Position numbers and translations under genes: made by a program. Below, in pieces: positions 55,473 to 64,000 of a stretch of 64,000 nt of DNA. Every line of letters starts with the position of its first letter. Within the stretch, counting starts at the first letter, position 1. Under the pieces are notes generated by a model. That model had not been told where the DNA came from and made no database searches. It saw only the letters and a program-made list of their open reading frames with translations. Source of the DNA: Acetobacteraceae bacterium H6797 (lineage in GTDB: Bacteria; Pseudomonadota; Alphaproteobacteria; Acetobacterales; Acetobacteraceae); NCBI GenBank assembly GCA_015223225.1, contig JADFCQ010000002.1:1-64000 (forward strand), in the 5' to 3' direction.

Positions 55473-56410
55473 TCAGCCCTTCGTGCCGGCCACGGGGCCG
55501 CGATAGAAGAAACGGCGCCCCATCAGCACCATGACCACCACGGCGAGCTGCGTCGCCCCCATGATCATCGCGATGGCTGAGGCCATGGAGTAGTCATATT
55601 CCTCGAAAGCCGCGTGATAGGCCGCGATCGAGATCACACGCGTCACCTTGCCCGGCTCGCCCACCAGCACCGCCGATGGAAAGACCGAATAGGCCTGCAC
55701 GAAGGAAAGGCAGAAGGTGATGAGCAGCCCCGGGATCAGCAGCGGCAGCATCACATGCGCGAAACGCCGCGCGGGCCCTGCCCCCAGCGTCGCCGCCGCC
55801 TGCTCCAGAGCCGGGTCGATACCCGTCACGTAGGAGAGGGTCAGCAGGAAGGTGAAGGGAAAACCCGTGATGAGCAACGAAAGAAAAACGCCCACATAGG
55901 AATTGGTCAGCTTCAGCGGCGCATCGGTGATGTGCAGCAGCAGCAGCGTGCGGCTGAACCAGCCCTGGGCACCGAAATAGAAGAGCATGCCTTCCGCGAC
56001 GAGCACCGTGCCGAGCGTGATGGGCAGCACGAGAATGGTCGTCAGCAGCCTCTGCCGCCGCAGCAGCCGCACGCGCATGGCGATGGGAATGGCGAGCAGC
56101 AGGTTCAGCACCGTGACCGGCACGGCGAGGCGCATCGTGGTCCAGATCGTGTCGTAGAGATAAGGGTCGGAGAAGAACTTCGCGTAATTCGCGAAGAGCC
56201 CGCCGACCTTCGGCTCGAAGGACAGGATCAGCCCGTAGACGAAGGGGTAGACGAAAAGCGCCAGCAGCACGAAGACCGCCGGCAGCACGAGAAGGGTGGA
56301 GCCATCCAGCCCGCGTGCCGCCAGCCGCTGGCGCAGCGAGGGGCGGTCGGCCGGGCGCGAGGGCGGCAGGGCCGCGGGGCTGCGCGTCCGCATGTGATGG
56401 GTGGCGGCGG

Positions 56411-56414
<4 letters not shown>
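55473..56414 (-). CDS. ABC transporter permease (PotB-like)
   Basis: 313 residues. After a basic N-terminus there are six helices and the EAA-type loop IDPALEQAAATLGAGPARRFAHV. The ATG overlaps the stop of the ATPase gene (ATGA). Partner of the permease at 54625. Confidence 0.9.
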
Positions 56415-57487
<1,073 letters not shown>

Positions 57488-57535
57488 GGAGCATGCTCCG
57501 TTATCTGGCCTGGAGGGAATGCGAGCAGGTATCGG

Positions 57536-58726
57536 CTAGCGGGTCTTGCGCCCGCTGATTTCCTCGTCCCAGCGGCGGAAGGCCTGGACGAGCTGCTCGG
57601 CCTCGAGCGGAAGTTCCTTCGGCACGTCGGCGATGAGCTTCTCATATTCCGGACGGCCGAATTCGCGGATCGCGTCCTGGCTTTCCTTCGGCGCCATATC
57701 GAGCGTCACGCCCGCGACGGCCGGGCCGGGATAGAAATAGCCCTCGTCATAGGTAAAAGCCTGGCTCTCCTTGCTCAGGAGATGCGAGGAGAGGTCGAGA
57801 AGAACCGCGAGACGTTCATCCGAGACGCCCTTGGGGATGACGAGATAATGCGCATCCACAACCCAGCGGAAATCCTTGATCGTCTGGACCTTGGCTTCCT
57901 TCGGCACGATGCCGAGCACGCGCGGGTTGATGTCCCAGCCCGTGGTGCTCACCGTCATGTCGCGGGTGCCCTCGCCCAGCTCCTTCATCACGACGCCGGT
58001 GCCGGTCGGGTAATACTCGATGTATTTGCCGAGTTCGCCGAGATAGGCCCAGGTCTTGTCCCAGCCCTTGACCGGGTCCTTCGGGTCGGAATCGCCGAGG
58101 ATATAGGGCAGGCCCATCAGGAAGGTGCGGCCGGGGCCGGAATTGGCCGGGCGGGCATAGATGAACTTGTTCGGGTTCTGCTTCGCCCAATCCAGCAGCT
58201 CCTGCGCCGTTGTGGGCGGCTTGGCGACCTTGGCGGGCATGTATTCCAGCAGCGGGCCGGAGGGGTAATAGGTGACGATGACGCCCTTGCCCTTGGCCAG
58301 GCTCTGCATGCGCCAGGCCGGTTCGAGCAGGATCTTCTGCAGGTCCGGCAGGGAGGAGGCCTTGGCGGGGAAAAGCTCCGTCCAGAGGTTCATCTCAAGC
58401 CCGGCCGAGAGCGCGTCCGTGCCCACGATGACCATGTCGATATCGACGCGGTTCGCTTCCTGCTGCGCCTTGATCTTCCCCGGCACTTCCGGCGCCGGGG
58501 CCTTGGTGAAGACCATGCGGCTGACATGCTTCGGGTTGGCACGCCGATAGCTCTCGAAGGCCTTCTGGGTCAGCGCCAGATTGCCAGCGGCATCGATGAT
58601 GTTCAGCGTCAGCGGGCTGCGCGGAGCCGGAACCTGGGCGCGTGCGCCGGTGGACAGGGCCCCATTGGACAGGGCCATGAGGCCGACGCCGCCGGCGATC
58701 ACGCCGCGGCGGGTGAAATCTTTCAT
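57536..58726 (-). CDS. ABC transporter substrate-binding protein (family 1, PotD/iron-like)
   Basis: 396 residues. Tat-like signal (MKDFTRRGVIAGGVGLMALS) then LTLNIIDAAGNLALTQKAFE and the two-lobed domain with VGTDALSAGLEMNLW and RPANSGPGRTFLMGLPYI. ATG 58726 is 6 bases after GAGGAA. First gene of the importer operon. The ligand is unknown; extracellular polyamines, iron chelates or small carboxylates are all possible for this family. Confidence 0.9.
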   Translation of the reverse strand: MKDFTRRGVIAGGVGLMALSNGALSTGARAQVPAPRSPLTLNIIDAAGNLALTQKAFESYRRANPKHVSRMVFTKAPAPEVPGKIKAQQEANRVDIDMVIVGTDALSAGLEMNLWTELFPAKASSLPDLQKILLEPAWRMQSLAKGKGVIVTYYPSGPLLEYMPAKVAKPPTTAQELLDWAKQNPNKFIYARPANSGPGRTFLMGLPYILGDSDPKDPVKGWDKTWAYLGELGKYIEYYPTGTGVVMKELGEGTRDMTVSTTGWDINPRVLGIVPKEAKVQTIKDFRWVVDAHYLVIPKGVSDERLAVLLDLSSHLLSKESQAFTYDEGYFYPGPAVAGVTLDMAPKESQDAIREFGRPEYEKLIADVPKELPLEAEQLVQAFRRWDEEISGRKTR

Positions 58727-58924
58727 GTTCATTTCCTCAGTTGCTGACTGACCCGTTGGCCGGACCTTGGTCATCGCGTCGAAGAACCCCATCCCGGGAG
58801 GTTCCGCTTCGTCGTAACGAGACTGCTATGGCAGTTTTGAACCTGTCAATCTTCCTCTCGCGACAGCCGTACAGGAGGGGTGTAAAGTTGACTTTAGGTC
58901 TCAAGTACCCTTTAGCTCGCAGCC
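58727..58924. promoter_or_regulatory. Divergent promoter region between the ABC importer and the merR gene
   Basis: Contains palindrome ACTGCTATGGCAGT (58822-58835, two inner mismatches), a perfect minus-strand TTGACA (-35-like, 58844-58849), and palindrome TAAAGTTGACTTTA (58883-58896) overlapping a plus-strand TTGACT. Both palindromes are candidate sites for the MerR-type regulator encoded at 58925. No ribosome site precedes ATG 58925, so a short-leader or leaderless message is possible. Confidence 0.45.
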
Positions 58925-59365
58925 ATGGTGTCGGCGCCCTTCGATCAGCAGCGCAAGCAGGCGGACCGGCGAAAGCTCTGGACCGTCTCGGAACTCGCGC
59001 AGAGCTTCGGCCTGACGAGCCAGGGGCTGCGTTTCTACGAGCAGCGCGGCCTTATCTCGCCCCGCCGCAAGGACGGCGCGCGGGTCTATGACTACCGCGA
59101 CCGCGCGCGGCTCGTGATGATCCAGAAATTCCGGCGCCTCGGATTCTCGCTCGACGAGATCGCCGATTATCTCTCGCATTACCGTTCGGGGGCCAATAAC
59201 GCCCAGCAGCATCGCGACGGCATCGCGAAGATCGACCGCCGCCTCGCCGACCTCGCCCGCCTGCGCGCCGAACTCGATGACACCATCGCCGAACTGAGCC
59301 GAATGCGCGCCGAAGAAAACCAGCGCCTCGAACAGGCCATCGCGCAAGAAGCCAAGAACGACTAA
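58925..59365 (+). CDS. MerR-family transcriptional regulator
   Basis: 146 residues. The MerR winged helix is at about residues 17-85 (LWTVSELAQSFGLTSQGLRF, YEQRGLISPRRKDGARVYDY) followed by a long dimerisation coil (DRRLADLARLRAELDDTIAEL) with no cysteine-rich metal site. MerR proteins of this LiuR-like type control acyl-CoA catabolism, which fits the acyl-CoA dehydrogenase gene 18 bases downstream. Confidence 0.92.
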   Translation: MVSAPFDQQRKQADRRKLWTVSELAQSFGLTSQGLRFYEQRGLISPRRKDGARVYDYRDRARLVMIQKFRRLGFSLDEIADYLSHYRSGANNAQQHRDGIAKIDRRLADLARLRAELDDTIAELSRMRAEENQRLEQAIAQEAKND

Positions 59366-59383
59366 TCACGGAGGAAGTCCAGA

Positions 59384-61105
59384 ATGCCCGTCTACACGGC
59401 CCCGCTCGACGATATGACTTATCTGCTCGAGAATATTCTCGATGCCGATGCGGTGCTGGCGAGCCTCCCCGGCGGCGCTGAAACCCCCGTCGCCCTGCTG
59501 AAGGACGTGCTGGCCGAAGCCGGCCGCTATGCCGCCGAGATCGCCCAGCCGCTGAACCGCAGCGGCGATGAGGAAGGCTGCCGGCTGGAGAATGGCCAGG
59601 TCTTCACCCCCAGCGGCTTTCCCGATGCCTACAAGGCTTTCGTCGAGGGCGGCTGGCCCGGCCTCGCCCATGAGCCGGAACTGGGCGGCCAGGGCCTGCC
59701 CCGCATCGCGCAGCTTTTCTTCGACGAGATGCTCTCGGGGGCCAATTTCTCCTTCGGCCTCTATCCCGGCCTGACGCGCGGTGCGATCGAGGCCATCGCG
59801 CGCCATGCCGATGACGCGCTCAAGGCAGCGTATCTGCCGAAGATGGTCGAGGGCCGCTGGATGGGCGCCATGGCGCTCACCGAAAGCCATGCGGGCACCG
59901 ATCTCGGCCTGCTCCGCGCCAAGGCCGAGCCGCTGGGCGATGGCCGCTATCGCGTGACGGGCTCGAAAATCTTCATCAGCGCGGGCGACCACGATCTCGC
60001 CGAGAATATCATCCATCTCGTGCTCGCCCGCCTGCCGGATGCACCACCGGGCGTGAAGGGTATCTCGCTCTTCCTGGTGCCGAAGCATCTGCCGGGCAGC
60101 ACGGGGCGGAATTTCTGGGTCGGCGCCCTCGAACACAAGATGGGCATTAAGGGCTCGGCCACCTGCGTAATGAATTACGACGGCTCCATCGGCTGGCTGG
60201 TCGGCGAGGCGCATAAGGGCCTGGCGGCCATGTTCACCATGATGAATGCCGAGCGGCTTTTCGTCGGCATCCAGGGTCTCGGCATCGCGGAAGTCGCCTA
60301 TCAGAACGCCCTCGCCTATGCGCGGGAGCGCCTGCAAGGCCGTGGGGCCGGCAGCAGGGGCCCCGACCCTATCCTGGTCCATCCCGACATTCGCAAGATG
60401 CTGCTCTCCATCCGCGCCTTCACCCAGGCCGGGCGTGCGCTGGCCGGCTGGGTGGCGCTGGAGATGGAGAAGGCCGCACGCCACCCCGAACTCGCCGTGC
60501 GCGCGCAAAGCGAGGGGCTCGTCTCCCTCCTCACCCCCGTCATCAAGGCCGCCTTCACCGATCTCGGCTTCGAGGCGACGGTCGCCGCGCAGCAGGTTTT
60601 CGGCGGGCATGGCTATGTGCGCGAATGGGGCATGGAGCAATTCGTCCGCGACGCCCGCATCGCGCAGATCTACGAGGGCACCAACGGCGTGCAGGCGATG
60701 GACCTCGTCACCCGCAAGCTCGCGATGGAGGAAGGCGCCCTGCCCGGCCGCTTCTTCGCGCTGATCGAGGCGGCGCTGGATGACGTCTCCGCCCTCCCCG
60801 GCGCCGGCCCCTTCGCCACGCCGCTCGCTCAGGCTCTCCTGCGCCTCCGCGACGCCACCACGCGCCTCCAGGCGGCGCAGGACGCGGCCGAGGCGGGTGC
60901 CGCGGCGACCGATTATCTCCGCCTCTTCGCCCTCGTCTCGCTCGGCTGGATGTGGCTCCGCATGGCGGCCGACAATCTGCGCCGTGGCGAGACGCAGAAG
61001 CTCGACACCGCGCGCTTCTTCTTCAGCCGCATCCTGCCGCAGACCATCGCGCTGGAAGCGGCCATTCAGGCCGGGGCGAGCAGCATCACCGAGGCGTCCT
61101 TCTGA
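59384..61105 (+). CDS. Acyl-CoA dehydrogenase (long, DmdC/FadE-like class)
   Basis: 573 residues. N-terminal extension MPVYTAPLDDMTYLLENILD typical of the large class, then MALTESHAGTDLGLL (FAD/substrate), SKIFISAGDHDLAENI, FGGHGYVREWGMEQFVRDARIAQIYEGTNGVQAMDLVTRKL-type motif (catalytic glutamate in YEGTNG), and an extra C-terminal helical domain. It forms a 2,3-enoyl-CoA from an acyl-CoA, as in fatty acid or 3-methylthiopropionyl-CoA breakdown. GGAGG precedes the ATG. Confidence 0.92.
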   Translation: MPVYTAPLDDMTYLLENILDADAVLASLPGGAETPVALLKDVLAEAGRYAAEIAQPLNRSGDEEGCRLENGQVFTPSGFPDAYKAFVEGGWPGLAHEPELGGQGLPRIAQLFFDEMLSGANFSFGLYPGLTRGAIEAIARHADDALKAAYLPKMVEGRWMGAMALTESHAGTDLGLLRAKAEPLGDGRYRVTGSKIFISAGDHDLAENIIHLVLARLPDAPPGVKGISLFLVPKHLPGSTGRNFWVGALEHKMGIKGSATCVMNYDGSIGWLVGEAHKGLAAMFTMMNAERLFVGIQGLGIAEVAYQNALAYARERLQGRGAGSRGPDPILVHPDIRKMLLSIRAFTQAGRALAGWVALEMEKAARHPELAVRAQSEGLVSLLTPVIKAAFTDLGFEATVAAQQVFGGHGYVREWGMEQFVRDARIAQIYEGTNGVQAMDLVTRKLAMEEGALPGRFFALIEAALDDVSALPGAGPFATPLAQALLRLRDATTRLQAAQDAAEAGAAATDYLRLFALVSLGWMWLRMAADNLRRGETQKLDTARFFFSRILPQTIALEAAIQAGASSITEASF

Positions 61106-61207
61106 GGGGTGCGCTTCTGCCCGGAGCGTAACGAAGCGGCCATCGCCCCGACAGGCCATGGCTGCTACTGACCATCAGCAGCCCCGCCATCGCGCAACGG
61201 AAATCAG

Positions 61208-61450
61208 ATGACCGGCTTCCTCAAGACCATCGCGCTCTTCATCCTGCTCGTCGCCCTCATGATCCCCGCCGCGCTCTGGATCTACCAGATCGCGCAATTC
61301 GGCGATTGGGGCTGGTCGCTCGACCGCGTGGACCATGCCCATCTCGTCAGCACCATCGCCAAGGCTGTCATCGGCGCCATGGTGGTGAGCGTGCTGCTGG
61401 TCGGGCGCGAGGTGCTGCGCGGCGCGCTGAAGCAGCCTAGCGACGCCTGA
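61208..61450 (+). CDS. Small membrane protein of unknown function
   Basis: 80 residues with two hydrophobic helices (about 5-25 and 50-65) and a WGWSLDRVDHAH loop. GGAA lies before the ATG. It follows the dehydrogenase by 102 bases. No known family. Confidence 0.6.
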   Translation: MTGFLKTIALFILLVALMIPAALWIYQIAQFGDWGWSLDRVDHAHLVSTIAKAVIGAMVVSVLLVGREVLRGALKQPSDA

Positions 61451-61453
61451 CCC

Positions 61454-62059
61454 CTAGCGACGCCTGAACAGCCCGCGCACCACTTCCGCCTGGCCTTGGT
61501 GCTTCGGCCCCTCGTCTAGCAGCACCGTGCCGGTGAGGCATTCCAGCAGTTCCAGCTCGGCGAAGGCATGCCGCAGCCAGGCCTCGTCCGGCAGGAGGTC
61601 CGGGTCGCGCGGCCCGCCGCTGCGGCGGCCCTGCTGCGCGGGGCAGAAGCATTCGAGCGCCAGCAAGCCGCCCGGCGCCAGGGCCTCGACGGCGCGCGCC
61701 GCGACGATGGCGCGCTCGGCCGAAGGCATATGCAGGTAGATCCAGGCGATGAGATCGAGCGAGCCGCGCGGCCAGTCCCATTGCGTCAGGTCGGCCACGA
61801 CGGTCTCCATCGCGACGCCCTGCTCCGCCGCCAGCGCCCGAGCCTTCTCCAGCCCAACCTCTGACCAGTCCACCGAGGTCACCACGCAGCCCTGTTTCGC
61901 GAGCCAGACGCCGTTCCGCCCCTCGCCATCGGCCAGCGCCAGGGCCCGCATGCCGGGGCGCAAGCGGGGCGTCAGGCTTTCCAGATAGCGGTTCGGGGTG
62001 GCCCCGAAGGTGAAGCCGCCATGGTCGTAGCGCGCATCCCAGGCGGCCGCGTCGCTCAT
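61454..62059 (-). CDS. Class I SAM-dependent methyltransferase (TehB/thiopurine-like)
   Basis: 201 residues. WDARYDHGGFTFGATPNRYL, motif I-like ALALADGEGRNGVWLAKQGC and DLTQWDWPRGSLDLIAWIYLH are as in TehB-like methyltransferases. The start overlaps the cupin stop (ATGA), so three genes gloB-cupin-methyltransferase are coupled, which suggests a role in detoxification. Confidence 0.88.
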   Translation of the reverse strand: MSDAAAWDARYDHGGFTFGATPNRYLESLTPRLRPGMRALALADGEGRNGVWLAKQGCVVTSVDWSEVGLEKARALAAEQGVAMETVVADLTQWDWPRGSLDLIAWIYLHMPSAERAIVAARAVEALAPGGLLALECFCPAQQGRRSGGPRDPDLLPDEAWLRHAFAELELLECLTGTVLLDEGPKHQGQAEVVRGLFRRR

Positions 62060-62538
62060 CCGCGTGTGGACGGGCGCGGCGTCGGCTTCCAATCCGGCGG
62101 CGCCATCTCGAACCCGGCGAAGTCGAAAGCCGGCGAGACGGTACAGCCCACCAGCGTCCAGTGCCCGAGGGAAACCGCCGTCTGCCACCAGCCCTGCGGC
62201 ACCATGCCGAAGGGCCGCTGATGCCGCGACAGATCGGGGCCCAGATGGAAGCCCTGCGCATCATGCCCATCAGGCGACATGGTCAGCGCCAGCGGCGCGC
62301 CCGCATACCAATGCCAAGCCTCGGCGGCATCCACGCGGTGCCAATGGCTGAACTCGTCGGCGGCGAGGAGGAAATAGATCGCCGTCCCCGCCCCGCGCCC
62401 GCCATCGGCGGGCTTGTCGCGCCAGATCTCGCGATAATGCCCGCCCTCGGGATGCGGCTGGAGGTCCAGCGCGCGGATGATCTCGCGATGGTCGATCGAG
62501 GGATCGCGGAGGTCGATCGAGGGCGGGGCCATGGCCAT
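62056..62538 (-). CDS. Cupin_5 (DUF985) family protein
   Basis: 160 residues. The metal-binding cupin barrel shows HPEGGHYREIWRD, TAIYFLLAADEFSHWHRVDA, EAWHWYAGAPL and LVGCTVSPAFDFAGFE. Function unknown for the family. Its start overlaps the gloB stop (TGATG). Confidence 0.9.
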   Translation of the reverse strand: MAMAPPSIDLRDPSIDHREIIRALDLQPHPEGGHYREIWRDKPADGGRGAGTAIYFLLAADEFSHWHRVDAAEAWHWYAGAPLALTMSPDGHDAQGFHLGPDLSRHQRPFGMVPQGWWQTAVSLGHWTLVGCTVSPAFDFAGFEMAPPDWKPTPRPSTRG

Positions 62539-63269
62539 CAGCCCCGGAAATTGTCCTTGCCGAGCCGAATCCGGGCCAGCGTGTCGACATCCTTGGCGCG
62601 CAGGAAGGGGTTGGCCGCCATTTCCTGCCCGACAGTCACCGGCACGGTCGGCTTGCCCTCGGCCCGCAGCGCCTCGGCGGCGGCGGCGCGGCTCTGCAGG
62701 GCGGCATTGTCGGGCTCCACCGTCAGGGCGTAGCGCGCATTGCTCAGCGTGTATTCATGGCCGCAGCAAACCAGCGTCTCGCTCGGCAGGGCGGCGAGCT
62801 TGGTCAGCGAGAGGAACATCTCCGCCGGCGTGCCTTCCAGCAGCCGCCCGCAGCCCAGCGCGAAGAGCGTGTCGCCGCAGAGCAGCACCCCGCCATCGGC
62901 GAAATAGAAGGCGATATGGCCCCGCGTGTGGCCCGGCGTGTCGATCACCCGCGCCCTGGACTCGCCCAGGGAGAAGAAATCGCCCTCCACCACCTTCTGG
63001 TCGAGCTTCGGCAGCCGGTGCTCGTCGGCCGTGGCGCCCACCACCTTGGCGCCGTAGCGGGCCACGAGGTCGGCCACGCCGTCGATATGGTCGCCGTGGT
63101 GATGGGTCAGGATGATCCAGTCGAGCTTGCCGCCCGCGGCCTCGATGGCCGGGATCATCGGGGCCGATTCGCCCGGATCGCAGAGACCGATGGTCCCCGT
63201 CGCCTCATCCTTCAGCAGCCAGGCGTAGTTGTCCGACAGGCAAGGAATGGCGGTTACGGTCACACCCAT
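62538..63269 (-). CDS. gloB: Hydroxyacylglutathione hydrolase (glyoxalase II)
   Basis: 243 residues. Binuclear metal motif THHHGDHIDG, histidine in DTPGHTRGHIAF, aspartate in LLCGDTLFALGCG and histidine in CCGHEYTLSNARYAL. It hydrolyses S-lactoylglutathione to lactate and glutathione in methylglyoxal detoxification. ATG 63269 or 63272 start. Divergent from the methyltransferase at 63317, a common alphaproteobacterial arrangement. Confidence 0.95.
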   Translation of the reverse strand: MGVTVTAIPCLSDNYAWLLKDEATGTIGLCDPGESAPMIPAIEAAGGKLDWIILTHHHGDHIDGVADLVARYGAKVVGATADEHRLPKLDQKVVEGDFFSLGESRARVIDTPGHTRGHIAFYFADGGVLLCGDTLFALGCGRLLEGTPAEMFLSLTKLAALPSETLVCCGHEYTLSNARYALTVEPDNAALQSRAAAAEALRAEGKPTVPVTVGQEMAANPFLRAKDVDTLARIRLGKDNFRG

Positions 63270-63316
63270 CACGGTTCTCCATCGCAGACGGCGGTTTCCG
63301 TGCCTATATCGCCTCC

Positions 63317-64000
63317 ATGAGCCCAGAGGTCCACGGCCTGCCCGAATTCTATGCCTCCGCCATGGGGCTGGTTGCCGCCCGCCGGCTGCGGGAAAGGCTT
63401 ATCGCCATCTGGCCCGACCTCCGAGGGCGCAATGTGCTCGGCCTCGGCTGGACGGCGCCTTACCTGGGGCTTTGGCAGGCCGAGGCGCAGCGATGCCTCT
63501 CCCTGGTCCCGCCCCAGATCGAGGCCACGCGCTGGCCGGCTCAACACCCGATGGTGATGGCCGAGGAGGAAACGCTGCCCTTCCCCGACCGCTCGATGGA
63601 CCGCGTCCTGCTCGTCCATGGTCTGGAAGCGGCGGAGAATGGGCGGCGCATGATGCGCGAGGTCTGGCGCGTCCTGGCCGATGACGGGCGGGTGCTCGTG
63701 GTCGCGCCCAACCGGCGCGGGCTCTGGGCGCATCTGGAAAAGACGCCCTTCGGCCAGGGCCAGCCCTATTCCATGGGCCAGCTCCGCCGCCTGCTGAAGC
63801 GCCAGCTCTTCACCATCGAGCAGCATGACACCGCGCTTTATATCCCCCCCTTCGGCCCCCGCCCGCTGATGCGCGGCTCGAGGCTCTGGGAGCGCATGGG
63901 CAAGGCCGTCGCGCCCCGCCTCGCCGGGCTGGTGATGATCGAGGCGAGCAAATCCGTCTGGGCCGCCGTGCCCGCGAGCGAGGCCAAGAGCCCCGCCCGC
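63317..64000 (+). CDS. SAM-dependent methyltransferase domain protein (C-terminal end cut by the window)
   Basis: The first 228 codons are present and in frame to the window edge. It reads MSPEVHGLPEFYASAMGLVA, then VLGLGWTAPYLGLWQ, LPFPDRSMDRVLLVHGLEAA and MREVWRVLADDGRVLVVAPN, a class I methyltransferase with an atypical motif I. This gene regularly sits divergent from gloB in alphaproteobacteria. The substrate is unknown. Confidence 0.85.
   Translation, partial: MSPEVHGLPEFYASAMGLVAARRLRERLIAIWPDLRGRNVLGLGWTAPYLGLWQAEAQRCLSLVPPQIEATRWPAQHPMVMAEEETLPFPDRSMDRVLLVHGLEAAENGRRMMREVWRVLADDGRVLVVAPNRRGLWAHLEKTPFGQGQPYSMGQLRRLLKRQLFTIEQHDTALYIPPFGPRPLMRGSRLWERMGKAVAPRLAGLVMIEASKSVWAAVPASEAKSPAR

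Overview
The window is GC-rich, densely coded bacterial chromosome (68 protein-coding genes called, no gene-free stretch over about 250 bases). It suggests an alphaproteobacterium of the Rhodospirillales, most likely an Acetobacteraceae member of the Roseomonas type. The reasons are GapR (DUF2312), DUF1244, the short alphaproteobacterial HprK, an EI/HPr/EIIA-Man regulatory PTS without sugar permease, many solitary solute-binding proteins, and gloB divergent from a methyltransferase. This assignment is inference from gene content. I see no rRNA, tRNA, CRISPR array, prophage or complete insertion sequence.

Layout. 1-4455: a truncated DapA-family gene, then a compact run of sarcosine-oxidase-like flavoenzyme, metallophosphoesterase, a Ser/Thr kinase-universal stress fusion and thiE, closed by a shared terminator facing secG-tpiA. 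5855-9842: a PpiD-like foldase, a cyclic amidohydrolase behind a palindromic operator, and small proteins. 9977-16525: a GH8 glucanase, glycerate kinase, an oligopeptide-type binding protein, aldose epimerase and a purine permease; a 161-bp MITE-like element sits exactly in the overlapping stop codons of the last two. 16651-22954: a LysR regulator, a pyruvate kinase carrying an extra N-terminal helix-turn-helix domain, a LOG protein, ribF and hypotheticals. 22982-30783: msrA, a serine hydrolase, DUF1244, gapR, a TRAP binding protein behind a ribosome-site-masking hairpin, a secreted TIM-barrel-like protein, and a TctC/hydroxyacid dehydrogenase pair.

30942-37665: ahcY with a near-perfect palindromic operator, a methyltransferase, cdd and the regulatory phosphotransfer chain (ptsP, HPr, EIIA-Man, rapZ, hprK). 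37800-40949: threonine dehydratase, a drug efflux pump, a lipoprotein. 41006-47117: pstSCAB-phoU-phoB followed by a STAS/anti-sigma pair, with two Pho boxes upstream of pstS. 47345-51325: a 1326-residue RTX-type protein with 21 repeats of 46 residues. 51430-64000: DUF3574 lipoprotein, gabT, a DUF4422 glycosyltransferase, a polyamine/iron-type ABC importer divergent from a MerR regulator and acyl-CoA dehydrogenase, then methyltransferase-cupin-gloB and a cut-off methyltransferase.

The most unusual items are the HTH-pyruvate kinase fusion together with the repeat-rich DNA before it, the stop-codon MITE, the masked ribosome site of the TRAP binding protein, and the partner-switch pair attached to the phosphate regulon.
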